64,000 nt of DNA from Acinetobacter chengduensis (GCF_003664645.1 NZ_RCHC01000004.1:1-64000); one strand, 5' to 3'; numbered from the stretch's first letter, positions 1 through 7,062 are shown. The notes: generated by a model not told the origin, from the letters alone. Numbers and translations are program-made.

Positions 1-67
1 GGTTTTATTTTCTATCCCAATTCTAATTTGGAAACTGCCTGAAATTATTTCAGCAATCAAGGCTTAA
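1..67 (+). CDS. C-terminal end of a small holin-like membrane protein (partial)
   Basis: The window opens inside a reading frame that stops at 65-67. Its last residues read LIWKLPEIISAIKA, which closely match the end of the complete small protein at 207-347 (LAWKSPELVSAIKA). The fragment is therefore the 3' end of a tandem paralogue of that gene. It is followed by a terminator-like hairpin, as its sister is. The role as a phage holin or lysis-accessory protein is inferred only from the neighbouring endolysin and the single hydrophobic segment. Confidence 0.55.
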   Translation, partial: VLFSIPILIWKLPEIISAIKA

Positions 68-70
68 TCT

Positions 71-94
71 GACCCAATAAGAGGTCGTTTTTTT
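71..94 (+). terminator. Hairpin plus T-tract after the partial holin-like gene
   Basis: GACC (71-74) pairs with GGTC (83-86) and is followed by seven T residues. The stem is short. The same element, with a longer stem, follows the paralogous gene at 349-374. Confidence 0.45.
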
Positions 95-135
95 ATTTTC
101 TATGCACCGAAAGGTGTTTTTTATGCCTAAAGAAA

Positions 136-170
136 AACCCCGACGTTGGAAGCATCGGGGTTTTATTTTT
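136..170 (+). terminator. Rho-independent terminator
   Basis: AACCCCGA (136-143) and TCGGGGTT (155-162) form an 8-bp stem followed by a T-rich tract. It lies between the two holin-like genes. Confidence 0.75.
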
Positions 171-206
171 TCCAATCTACAGAGCGAGCAAAGAGGAAAT
201 GTATCT

Positions 207-347
207 ATGCCTGAAAGTATAACAGTGATTATTAAATTTGTAGAGGCAATCATGGATAAATATGGTTTCTGGAAAGTAACACTCATCATCATATTAATGA
301 TACTTGCATGGAAATCCCCTGAATTAGTATCAGCAATTAAAGCTTAA
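207..347 (+). CDS. Small single-TM phage protein, holin-like
   Basis: This 46-residue protein has one hydrophobic segment near residues 24-35 (VTLIIILMILAW). A start at ATG 207 is chosen over the upstream in-frame ATGs because AGAGGAAA sits just before it and because the upstream ATG at 102 would read through a terminator hairpin. The gene lies directly upstream of an endolysin and has a tandem relative ending at position 67. The position suggests a holin or other lysis-accessory protein of a prophage. No family could be assigned from sequence alone. Confidence 0.5.
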   Translation: MPESITVIIKFVEAIMDKYGFWKVTLIIILMILAWKSPELVSAIKA

Positions 348-420
348 GCCGACCCAATACGAGGTCGGTTTTTTATTGTCTGTGCGCGCCATAAGGCGCT
401 TTTTTTATGTCTAAAGGAAA
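332..420 (+). repeat. Second copy of a lysis-gene 3' end/terminator module
   Basis: About 85 bases here resemble positions 50-132: the end of the holin-like gene, a GACCCAATA-type hairpin, a second short hairpin with a T-tract, then an ATG-TCTAAAGGA-type leader. A shorter third relative of the leader part is at 1809-1834. The arrangement suggests tandem duplication of phage lysis genes. Confidence 0.55.
349..374 (+). terminator. Rho-independent terminator
   Basis: CCGACC (349-354) pairs with GGTCGG (363-368), followed by six T residues. A second short hairpin, GCGCC/GGCGC with seven T residues, follows at 386-406, just before the endolysin leader. Confidence 0.65.
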
Positions 421-425
421 GTGAA

Positions 426-1007
426 ATGAGTAAAAAATTAATCCCATCCCAAATTGAAGATCAAGCCAAAAAATTAGGCGTTGAAAGCGCCGTATTACGT
501 GCAGTGATCGAAGTAGAATGCAAAGGCTCAGGCTTTAATGCTGATGGCACTCCAGTGATTCTATTTGAACGTCATGTGATGCGACAGCGCTTAATTGCGA
601 ATGGCCATGTAATGATTGCAGATCAAATGATGATTAAGCGACCAGATTTATGTAGTAAAAAGGCTGGTGGCTATGGATTATATTCAGCCCAACACGGGCG
701 TTTAAATGCTGCAGCACAATACCATCGTGCATCTGCATTAGAGTCTGCATCATGGGGCATTGGACAGGTGATGGGTTATCACTGGAAAGTGCTTGGCTAT
801 GAATCATTACAGGCCTTTGTAAATGCTATGTATAAAAATGAGGCTTCACAACTTGAAGCAATGTGTCGCTATATCAAAGTGAATGGCTTGGTGAATGCTC
901 TGAAGAATAAAGACTGGAAATCCTTTGCACGTGGCTATAACGGCGTCGAATACGCAAAGAATAGCTATAACATCAAATTGGCTAACGCGTATAAAAAGTT
1001 GTCATAA
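426..1007 (+). CDS. N-acetylmuramidase-type phage endolysin
   Basis: This 193-residue protein fits the N-acetylmuramidase family (DUF3380) of phage lysins. Those proteins cleave peptidoglycan during lysis. The N-terminal helix contains the conserved acidic segment AVIEVECKGSGF (about residues 26-37), followed by the ILFERH segment. SASWGIGQVMGYHW (about 106-119) and ARGYNGVEY are typical of the same fold. The length is usual for the catalytic domain alone, with no separate cell-wall binding domain. ATG 426 is preceded by AAAGGAAAG. It follows holin-like genes, consistent with a prophage lysis cassette. No phage structural genes are seen to the right, so this is the edge or a remnant of a prophage. 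Confidence 0.88.
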   Translation: MSKKLIPSQIEDQAKKLGVESAVLRAVIEVECKGSGFNADGTPVILFERHVMRQRLIANGHVMIADQMMIKRPDLCSKKAGGYGLYSAQHGRLNAAAQYHRASALESASWGIGQVMGYHWKVLGYESLQAFVNAMYKNEASQLEAMCRYIKVNGLVNALKNKDWKSFARGYNGVEYAKNSYNIKLANAYKKLS

Positions 1008-1029
1008 CTGGTGGTGTGGAAAATAAGAT

Positions 1030-1087
1030 TGTTTTATTGCAAAATGCGATAAATTGGCTATACTTGTTTTATAGCAAAATGCGATAA
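1030..1087 (+). promoter_or_regulatory. higBA promoter with two direct-repeat operators
   Basis: Two near-identical 23-base sites lie at 1030-1052 and 1065-1087; each ends in GCAAAATGCGATAA. A promoter sits within them: TTGCAA (1037-1042), a 16-bp spacer and TATACT (1059-1064). One repeat overlaps the -35 box and the other the expected transcript start. This is the usual geometry for autorepression by an antitoxin. Binding by the downstream HigA is inferred. Confidence 0.65.
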
Positions 1088-1092
1088 TTAGT

Positions 1093-1383
1093 ATGCATGT
1101 GATCACCCACGCTCGAATCATAGAAGCAAAGAATAAGTGGCCACAGGCTGAGACAGCATTGGATGGCTGGTACCGAATTATGAAAGCCAATGATCCTAAA
1201 GATTTTGCTGAAATGAAGCTACTCTTTCCCGCTGTAGATAAAGTCGGAAAGTTGCATGTATTTGATATTGGCGGAAATAAGATACGGTTAATAGCGGTCG
1301 TAATGTATCAGGCAAAGCGCGTATACATTCGTTATGTCTTGTCCCATAAAGAATATGACAAAGGTCACTGGAAGGAGGGTTAA
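1093..1383 (+). CDS. higB: HigB-type mRNA interferase toxin
   Basis: This 96-residue protein resembles the HigB toxins of the RelE superfamily, which cut ribosome-bound mRNA. Supporting segments are AKNKWPQAETALDGWY, LLFPAVDKVG, VFDIGGNKIRLIAVV and VYIRYVLSHKEYDKG. The last of these, with the conserved H-x-EYD, is typical of the HigB C-terminus. ATG 1093 lies only about 20 bases after the predicted transcript start and has no clear ribosome binding site, so toxin translation may be weak. Toxin-first order and adjacency to higA support the assignment. Confidence 0.85.
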   Translation: MHVITHARIIEAKNKWPQAETALDGWYRIMKANDPKDFAEMKLLFPAVDKVGKLHVFDIGGNKIRLIAVVMYQAKRVYIRYVLSHKEYDKGHWKEG

Positions 1384-1384
1384 T

Positions 1385-1786
1385 ATGAATGCAATGATTA
1401 AACAGGCAGTAGATCACTGGCATTATGTTGCACCATTACTCAGCAAGCCTGAAAATGAAGATGATTTCAATACATTGGTTGAAGCATTGGATGACCTTTT
1501 GGATACGGTTGGTGATGATGAATCAAATCCTCTCATGGGGCTTATTCATCAACTTGGTGACTTAGTTTCTGCTTATGAGAGTGAGCACTTACCAATGCCT
1601 AAAGGTGATGGTCGGGCGGCTTTAGCTTTTTTGATGGAGCAACACGGATTAGGGCAATCTGATTTAGCAGAAGTTGCAACTCAATCGGTCATTTCAGAAA
1701 TTTTAAGCGGTAAACGTCAGTTGAATATTCGCCACATTAAGGCGCTATCCGAACGCTTTAACGTGTCTGCAGATACGTTTTTCTAA
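1385..1786 (+). CDS. higA: HigA-type antitoxin with C-terminal HTH
   Basis: This 133-residue protein has a C-terminal XRE-type helix-turn-helix (about residues 80-133), with LGQSDLAEVATQSVISEILSG and LNIRHIKALSERFNVSADTFF as recognisable parts. The N-terminal part should bind the HigB toxin. The start at 1385 is preferred to an in-frame ATG at 1334 inside higB because GGAGG precedes it and because it begins one base after the higB stop. The protein likely represses the promoter at 1030-1087. Confidence 0.85.
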   Translation: MNAMIKQAVDHWHYVAPLLSKPENEDDFNTLVEALDDLLDTVGDDESNPLMGLIHQLGDLVSAYESEHLPMPKGDGRAALAFLMEQHGLGQSDLAEVATQSVISEILSGKRQLNIRHIKALSERFNVSADTFF

Positions 1787-1827
1787 AAAATAGCGCCGTG
1801 TAATGCTTTATATCTAAAGGAAATTGA

Positions 1828-1914
1828 AATGAGCTGATGAACACGCAAATGATGAAAAACGATTAAGTGACGCTCGGCCATAATAAGAAAAATCCCTCAA
1901 GTGAGGGATTTTTT
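1828..1914 (+). repeat. Left copy of an ~85-bp repeat bracketing the accessory island, ends in a terminator
   Basis: From AATGAGCTGATGAACACG onward this segment matches 10416-10500 with scattered differences. Both copies contain the end of a reading frame (ADEH-A.D..KRLSD...P before TAA) and a hairpin. Here the hairpin is a perfect terminator: ATCCCTCA (1892-1899) with TGAGGGAT (1902-1909) and six T residues. The frame is closed by a stop just upstream, so it is a broken gene end, probably from a phage. The preceding bases resemble the endolysin leader (TCTAAAGGAAA-TGAAATGAG), which suggests a deletion junction. Confidence 0.6.
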
Positions 1915-1939
1915 ATAAGCATTAATTTTTTACAATTAC

Positions 1940-3025
1940 TTAAAGCAAGTCTTTAGATATTTTTTCCTTGATACTTTGTAATGACAATTCTAAATCATGG
2001 GTTCTGCTGTTAATCATATTTTCTACTTGAGCACTAAATTTCTGGATTTCATCTTGCATTTTCGCGAAGTCACCTTTTCTCATGAAAGGCATAGCAAATG
2101 GGAGTGCAACTAATATAAAAGGTAAGAACGGAATCATTTTCCAGTCAAAATCAGTTTCCTTATGACCATCAATTTTTATGTCTTTATGTTTCGCATGAAC
2201 TTTTATCTGATTTCCAAGTTGTTGCGCAATAAAATTATAGTGATGCAGTGCACTTTTCTCAGCATCATTGCCTTTTTTATTGATGCTTTCGACAATATCT
2301 TTAGATGACGCTGATAGTTTATTTTGCATTTCAGATGAGTTGACACCGAAAAAACCAAGTTCTTTTTTGATTTCTTCGTCTATATTTACTTTCCAAGTTT
2401 TTAATTTAGTAAGCATTAAGTTCTTACAGTGCTCTGGTATACGGAGTACCAAAGAGTCTACTAAGTCAACTAATGATTGCTTTTCAATTTCCTCTTTACC
2501 AAAAGGGAATATTTCCCCTCCACGTGTTTTTTTATGCTCACTGCATACTGGAATGATTGCAATATTATTTCCTAGCTCATTACTTATGACTTTAATAAAT
2601 TCGGCTTCCTCATCCTCGGTTAAAGAGTCTGCTTTTGTAAGAACCACACTAACTTTATAATCTTCGCTAATAAGTTTTTTAATAATCTTACAGTCAGCAT
2701 CTTGTATTCGGCCTCCAGCAGCAGCAATACAGTAAAAAATTGAGTGGAACCAATCTGATGCTGGTTTGTCAATACCTCTGTTTTTCAGTTCATTATTCAG
2801 CTCTTTAAACCACTGTTCTTCTTTGCCAACTTCTAACCCCCAAGAATCATATATTTTTACCTGCATATCTTTAATTTTATGATTAATTTCATGAAAGCCA
2901 TTGGTAGTAACTGGTCGACCGACACCAGATTTAGCTACCTTATCACCAAATAAATAGTTGATTAAACTGCTTTTCCCAACCCCAGTTTGCCCAATAATTG
3001 CAATATTATAATTAGTATCAGTCAT
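1940..3025 (-). CDS. P-loop GTPase, membrane-associated, second gene of a GTPase pair
   Basis: This 361-residue protein has a clear N-terminal GTPase domain: G1 GQTGVGKS (12-19), a G3-like DSWG (60-63) and G4 TKAD (130-133). A hydrophobic segment near residues 298-316 (FLPFILVALPFAMPFM) suggests membrane contact, and the C-terminal ~40 residues look helical and charged. It overlaps the upstream GTPase gene by 8 bases, so the two are probably translationally coupled and may form a heteromeric complex. The fold resembles IRG/YeeP-type bacterial GTPases. No precise family is claimed. It lies in a cluster with a retron, so a phage-defence or stress role is possible but inferred. Confidence 0.75.
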   Translation of the reverse strand: MTDTNYNIAIIGQTGVGKSSLINYLFGDKVAKSGVGRPVTTNGFHEINHKIKDMQVKIYDSWGLEVGKEEQWFKELNNELKNRGIDKPASDWFHSIFYCIAAAGGRIQDADCKIIKKLISEDYKVSVVLTKADSLTEDEEAEFIKVISNELGNNIAIIPVCSEHKKTRGGEIFPFGKEEIEKQSLVDLVDSLVLRIPEHCKNLMLTKLKTWKVNIDEEIKKELGFFGVNSSEMQNKLSASSKDIVESINKKGNDAEKSALHHYNFIAQQLGNQIKVHAKHKDIKIDGHKETDFDWKMIPFLPFILVALPFAMPFMRKGDFAKMQDEIQKFSAQVENMINSRTHDLELSLQSIKEKISKDLL

Positions 3026-4124
3026 TTTTATTTCCTTTTGCTTGCTTTAAATACTCCATAAAGATTTTCATTAGGTTTTCATCAAAATTTTGCATAAATG
3101 TGTTGTTATCAAAATTATCCAATCCTAATTCGATCACTTTAGCGCAAGCTTCTGAAACAGCAAAACCAAATGCAGTAGTTATAGATGCTGCTACAGAACC
3201 ATTAATTGTGCCTCCTAAAGCTGTTCCAACCCCAGGGAAGAATTTTAAGATTTGACTTACTATATATTTTCCAGCCATTGGTAAAGATGATGCTATAGCT
3301 GTTTGAATAATTGCAGATACACTATCTACAGCACGATCTAGATTATAGATATACAAAATTCGAGCTAATAACTTTGATTGATTAGCTAATAAAAGGGGGG
3401 CGCTAGAAGCAGGAATTGGAGCAAATCCTGTTGCAAAAGCTAAAGTTGTGTGCTGAATGATGGCATTTTTTGCATGCTCTCTTTTTTCCTTTAAGCTTGC
3501 TTTTTGAGCAGAAATAAATGCAGTCTTTAATGCATTTGGTAACTCATTAATGCTCCATGCAATAAGTTTATCCAAATCCATTCCATTTAAGTTGTCTTTA
3601 ATTGTTGTTTCAAAAATTTGAATATTTGAAAACTCTTTTAAAATTGCTTCTTTTAACAACTTTGCATCATCATCACTAACTAAATCAGCCTTAGTTAAAA
3701 CAATCGAAATTGGAATATTTGAAGATATTATTTTATTAATAGTTTTAATATCAAAATCGGTGATGCGTGAACCTATAGTTTGTATGCAATACCATACTAA
3801 ATGAGGTTTATTGCTAATTTTATCTTGGGAAGCTGTACATAGCTCAATAACTTCATTTTGGAACTGTAACTCTTGCTCAGAGCCAATTTCATATCCCTTA
3901 CTATCAAAAAGAACTATAGGAATATTGGGTGATGTGTACATATTTATATGCTGTGTTATTGGTTTCCCCACACCAGCAGTTGCTATATCTTCACCAAAGC
4001 ATAAATTGAGTAAAGAGCTTTTACCCACACCAGTACCGCCAACTAATAAAATATTTGGTTTTTCTATATTTTTTTTCAGTGAGTCAAACTCTGCATTTAA
4101 CTCTTTTTTAAAATTGCTTGACAT
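3018..4124 (-). CDS. P-loop GTPase with DUF697-like membrane domain
   Basis: This 368-residue protein begins with a GTPase domain: G1 GGTGVGKS (29-36), DSKG (74-77) and TKAD (144-147). It continues into a hydrophobic C-terminal domain (about 225-345). That domain contains GFAPIPASSAPLLLANQ and LKFFPGVGTALGGTINGSVA, a pattern I know from DUF697 (YcjF-like) domains. It is the first gene of a two-gene unit; the partner at 1940-3025 overlaps its end. The substrate or trigger is unknown. Paralogous GTPases encoded in tandem suggest they act together at the membrane. Confidence 0.8.
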   Translation of the reverse strand: MSSNFKKELNAEFDSLKKNIEKPNILLVGGTGVGKSSLLNLCFGEDIATAGVGKPITQHINMYTSPNIPIVLFDSKGYEIGSEQELQFQNEVIELCTASQDKISNKPHLVWYCIQTIGSRITDFDIKTINKIISSNIPISIVLTKADLVSDDDAKLLKEAILKEFSNIQIFETTIKDNLNGMDLDKLIAWSINELPNALKTAFISAQKASLKEKREHAKNAIIQHTTLAFATGFAPIPASSAPLLLANQSKLLARILYIYNLDRAVDSVSAIIQTAIASSLPMAGKYIVSQILKFFPGVGTALGGTINGSVAASITTAFGFAVSEACAKVIELGLDNFDNNTFMQNFDENLMKIFMEYLKQAKGNKND

Positions 4125-4254
4125 AAGCTCCCCCTACAGTTTGTATTTATATAAAGTTCTTGAATAATATACTTTTTTTTGCCTTTAACAAGTTGAAAAT
4201 TAAAAAATTACCGCAAATAATTTAGGCTTAATTTATCTACAGGAGATTTCAACT

Positions 4255-4464
4255 TTACTTCCTCTTCTTCCCATTTCCACTCAGCAAGCAATCACACGCT
4301 TGACCATCGCCGTCGCGGTCTAAACTTTTCCAGCCTGATTGCCCTGATTTTTTACGTTGTTCATACCACTTCTGTGCTTGTTGCTGTGTACTAAAGTCAG
4401 CACATTTTTTTGCATAAACTTGGATAGAAGTGAACCCAAAAACTAAAATGAGTAAAAATTTCAT
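4255..4464 (-). CDS. Secreted excalibur-domain protein
   Basis: This 69-residue protein has an N-terminal signal peptide (hydrophobic residues 3-15, likely cut after VYA-18). The mature part is the excalibur type: KCADFSTQQQAQKWYEQ, then a calcium-loop-like DRDGDGQACDC and a basic tail. Excalibur domains are small extracellular modules with a DxDxDGxxCE core and are often attached to secreted nucleases. Here the domain stands alone. A periplasmic or secreted location is inferred. No partner is apparent. Confidence 0.8.
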   Translation of the reverse strand: MKFLLILVFGFTSIQVYAKKCADFSTQQQAQKWYEQRKKSGQSGWKSLDRDGDGQACDCLLSGNGKKRK

Positions 4465-4644
4465 AAATTATTTTAAAGTCAAAACATTAGCTGAAGTCTA
4501 GCAACTCTCAGTTTATTTACTCAATGAATCTAGTTAGAAAGTCGTATGAATAAGGGTTTAGTTGACAAATCCGAGTTTGAGTCTTAAAAGTTGGTTGACA
4601 AAACCTTAAAATAGTCCTAAATCAAACATTTATTTTATAAAAAC

Positions 4645-5310
4645 ATGATAATGGAAACTTTAATAAAAATTGGTGGGTTGTTGGCAGTTCTCGTTGTACC
4701 GATATTTTTGGCGCATTTGAACAATAGATTAGCGCATCTAAAACATTCAAAAGAGAGTAAAGCAGAGGCGTTGAAACTAGCAGATGAGTTTGAATCATCT
4801 CAGCTAGAAATGCGTTCAACTTTGTATAAGGATAGGCTAGCCAAATCACTTTTTAACAATGAAGCTCTTACATATAGTGAGGCTAAATTCTTTACCAAGT
4901 ATGAAAATGCAGATCTGTGGGTAGGCGAATACGTAAAAGTAAGGAATAGGTTGAAACGTGAAAGGGATGAAGACGGTACTTTAAAAGAGTTTAAAGCTAG
5001 GGCTAAGTGGTACACGATTGTGCTAGCACTTTTTGGGTATATAGCTTTTGCCTTTGTAGGGTTGATCCCTTTTTATAAAGCCCAGAAGTATATGGATTGG
5101 ATACTAAGCTTTTACGACAAAGGAATGCTCTTAAGTATTTTTATCATTGTTGCATTACATGCTATTTGTTTAGCCGCTGCATTTCTATGTCTTAAGTATG
5201 TTGAGAGGTGTGCTGATGCAAGTATATTCAGGAATGACTTTTATAAATATGCTTTTAAGTTAGAGAATATCAAAGAACAGGATATTGATGAAATACATAA
5301 GGTTGCATAA
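4645..5310 (+). CDS. Unknown three-TM membrane protein
   Basis: I do not recognise this 221-residue protein. A hydrophobic helix lies at about residues 7-24. A long charged helical region (about 30-120, rich in K, E and R) follows, then two more membrane segments at about 124-146 and 157-180. The N-terminal anchor plus coiled region suggests a membrane-tethered sensor or scaffold. The start may be ATG 4645 or ATG 4651; neither has a strong ribosome binding site. It is convergent with the retron across a shared hairpin and sits in the accessory island. Confidence 0.6.
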   Translation: MIMETLIKIGGLLAVLVVPIFLAHLNNRLAHLKHSKESKAEALKLADEFESSQLEMRSTLYKDRLAKSLFNNEALTYSEAKFFTKYENADLWVGEYVKVRNRLKRERDEDGTLKEFKARAKWYTIVLALFGYIAFAFVGLIPFYKAQKYMDWILSFYDKGMLLSIFIIVALHAICLAAAFLCLKYVERCADASIFRNDFYKYAFKLENIKEQDIDEIHKVA

Positions 5311-5354
5311 ATTATAGTTCCGAGAAAACCAAAAACTCCTAAACTTGTAGAAGA

Positions 5355-5372
5355 AAGCGCCTAAGGGCGCTT
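5355..5372. terminator. Hairpin between convergent genes
   Basis: AAGCGCC (5355-5361) pairs with GGCGCTT (5366-5372) with a four-base loop. It lies between the convergent three-TM gene and the reverse transcriptase gene and could serve both, although T-tracts are poor. Confidence 0.4.
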
Positions 5373-5374
5373 AC

Positions 5375-6325
5375 TTATAGATAATTCTGATATACCTTAG
5401 CTTCGCTTTTATATTTTACGTTAATTACCCCACATGAATACAATTTACCAATCAGCTTGTTGCGAACTTCCGAAAGTTGTGTGGGATTATTATCTTTAGT
5501 AAAAGAATATAATTCCTTAAACTCATAAAGTTCTTTATGATGTTTATTTCTAATTAATAACGAATTTCCTTTTAATATTGCACCAGTTATCAATTTAGGT
5601 TGATATTCAGTATAGAATCTTGTTTTATCATCGTTAATTGAATGCTGATGGCGTATTGTGATTTTCTTAACTAGTTTATAAAATAATGTAGAAATATTAG
5701 ATCCAGAAAATGTTATATCATCAACATAAACTGTCATATTTATTTGATGTTTGCTAGCTAATAATGCCATTTCTTGAAACATTAACATATTTGAAAAATA
5801 TGCAAGAGGCATACTAATGCGACTACCTGTAGGTAGGCACTCGTTGTATGTACAAAGCTGTGTTAGTATTTTAGATACAGTTTTGTTGCATTTCATTCCA
5901 TATAGGAAAAACTCATATATTTTTTTAGATGCAGTAGATGGAAAAAATTTTTCAATATCTATAGTTAGAATTTTTAAATTTTCTCCTAAATGAACTTTTG
6001 CATTAGAAATATTGGAGTGATTCTTTTTTCCAGAATGAAGGAAGTCAGGTGTTTTAATTCTACATAATAGGCTTGCAATTCTGTTATGTATTGTTTCTAA
6101 CACATTGATAGGTGTTTGGATTTCTCTTAGCTTATTTGATTTTCCATTTGTGGAAAAAACATTATATTGTGTACAAATATCTTTAATATTTTTAAGTTTT
6201 TCTACATCAATCAAAAGTACTCGTGCTAAGTGTTTTTTAGTTTTTATCATATAGAGAGCACTATCTTGAATGCTATATGATTTATTCTTAGTTACAAGTT
6301 TAGGCTTGGAATTTTTTTGAATCAT
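5375..6325 (-). CDS. Retron reverse transcriptase
   Basis: This 316-residue RNA-directed DNA polymerase is of the retron type. In order it has the retron region X motif NAKVH (NAxxH), catalytic motif A LTIDIEKFFPS, a motif-B region LPTGSRISMPLAY, catalytic YVDD within VYVDDITFSG, and the retron region Y motif as ITG (KLITGAIL). These two retron-specific motifs separate it from group II intron and DGR enzymes. The start at 6325 gives a normal retron RT length and overlaps the XRE gene by 26 bases. The longer frame to 6427 only adds out-of-frame XRE sequence. The enzyme should make msDNA from the structured RNA upstream (6891-7057). Confidence 0.92.
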   Translation of the reverse strand: MIQKNSKPKLVTKNKSYSIQDSALYMIKTKKHLARVLLIDVEKLKNIKDICTQYNVFSTNGKSNKLREIQTPINVLETIHNRIASLLCRIKTPDFLHSGKKNHSNISNAKVHLGENLKILTIDIEKFFPSTASKKIYEFFLYGMKCNKTVSKILTQLCTYNECLPTGSRISMPLAYFSNMLMFQEMALLASKHQINMTVYVDDITFSGSNISTLFYKLVKKITIRHQHSINDDKTRFYTEYQPKLITGAILKGNSLLIRNKHHKELYEFKELYSFTKDNNPTQLSEVRNKLIGKLYSCGVINVKYKSEAKVYQNYL

Positions 6326-6620
6326 TTTTATTAATAGACCATTCAAGAATTTGTAGAATTTTTCCAGCCATTTTTTCTTTCGCGACTGCTGAAATTGTTT
6401 TGTCTTTATTTGATTTGTTAGTTTCAATGATAAAAAAAGACAAAGATGACACTGGAATATCGAAAGTATTAGAATACTTTTTAAGAAGTGACTGATCTAT
6501 GGGCTTTTTACCGCTTTCTATAGCTATAAGAAATTCTTTTGTGAATCCTAATTTCTCAGCAGCTTGAGTACGATCCAACTCATGAAATTGACGTATTAAT
6601 CTTAATGCTTTAGCAATCAT
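6300..6620 (-). CDS. XRE-family HTH regulator of the retron operon
   Basis: This 106-residue protein has an N-terminal XRE helix-turn-helix: LIRQFHELDRTQAAEKLGFT, KEFLIAIESGKKPIDQSLLK and FDIPVSSLSFFI. A charged C-terminal tail (about 65-106) may be a partner-binding region. ATG 6620 is chosen because GGAGAG lies eight bases upstream; an earlier ATG at 6641 lacks one. It sits between the 54-residue ORF and the RT and overlaps the RT start, so all three are probably one transcript. In retrons with an HTH gene, that protein is an effector, antitoxin or regulator. Which applies here cannot be told from sequence. Confidence 0.85.
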   Translation of the reverse strand: MIAKALRLIRQFHELDRTQAAEKLGFTKEFLIAIESGKKPIDQSLLKKYSNTFDIPVSSLSFFIIETNKSNKDKTISAVAKEKMAGKILQILEWSINKNDSKKFQA

Positions 6621-6653
6621 AGTGACTCTCCAAAAAAACAAAAGGACATCTAG

Positions 6654-6818
6654 TTACTCTACAGTTTCATCGTCAAAAAAAAGAAATTTACATGCCTTGT
6701 ACAGCAATTTCGCTAGAGTAAGACACCCTTTAAAAACTGCCCATCGATATTTTCTCTTTAGTTCCTTCTTCTGTAATTCACTAGATGCTTGTTGATCGTG
6801 TTCTAAATTTTTTTGCAT
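6654..6818 (-). CDS. 54-residue basic protein of the retron operon, candidate toxin
   Basis: ATG 6818 is preceded by a perfect AAGGAG (6832-6827) with an eight-base spacer, the strongest ribosome binding site in the cluster. The protein is strongly basic in the middle (KKELKRKYRW). It then has an amphipathic or hydrophobic stretch (AVFKGCLTLAKLLYKACKFLFF) and ends acidic (DDETVE). It stops 33 bases before the XRE start. Size, charge and amphipathic helix resemble small membrane-active or translation-blocking toxins, but I recognise no family. Position between the msr-msd-like RNA and the HTH and RT genes suggests it is the effector of the retron. Confidence 0.7.
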   Translation of the reverse strand: MQKNLEHDQQASSELQKKELKRKYRWAVFKGCLTLAKLLYKACKFLFFDDETVE

Positions 6819-6839
6819 ATAATATGCTCCTTTGAATAG

Positions 6840-6870
6840 CCCTAGGACGGAATTGTACTAGGGTGTCGCC
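6840..6870 (-). promoter_or_regulatory. Leader hairpin of the 54-residue ORF with a 10-base match to the msd-like loop
   Basis: In the RNA sense, CCCTAG (6863-6858) pairs with CTAGGG (6845-6840). The word GGCGACACCC (6870-6861) overlaps the 5' arm and is repeated exactly in the loop and arm of the strong hairpin at 6925-6934. A cDNA copy of that hairpin would carry the complement of this word and could pair here, opening the hairpin about 30 bases above the ribosome binding site. Control by msDNA is inference. Confidence 0.5.
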
Positions 6871-6890
6871 GTTATTCATTGGATGAGAGT

Positions 6891-7057
6891 GATCAACAAT
6901 TTAACCTTCTGCTTTCGCGCATTCGGGTGTCGCCCCGAATGCGCGCTTTCGCGGGTTGTGGCTGTACGTGTACAGCATGAGCCGCAAAATAGTTAGAGAC
7001 AAGCTCCATGAGTATAAATACTCAAATAGGTAGGCGGTATCTCTCTTTTAGAACATG
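6891..7057 (-). ncRNA. Putative retron msr-msd RNA
   Basis: Downstream of a good minus-strand promoter and before the retron genes lies about 170 bases with three clean hairpins and no ORF. In RNA order these are TGAGTA/TACTCA (7024-7009), GCTGTAC/GTACAGC (6976-6961) and a 12-bp stem CGCGCATTCGGG/CCCGAATGCGCG with a six-base loop (6945-6916). The first two fit msr stem-loops and the last fits an msd stem. I could not identify long a1/a2 inverted repeats or prove the branching guanosine (an AGC occurs near 7003), so the limits are approximate. Confidence 0.6.
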
Positions 7058-7062
7058 ATGGG

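Noticed and set aside
6326..6427. N-terminal extension of the reverse transcriptase
   Set aside because: The extra 34 residues are read out of frame from the XRE gene. The shorter form matches normal retron RT length.
6840..7024. CRISPR-like array from repeated hairpins
   Set aside because: The hairpins differ in sequence and spacing. Only one 10-base word is repeated, so there is no repeat-spacer pattern.
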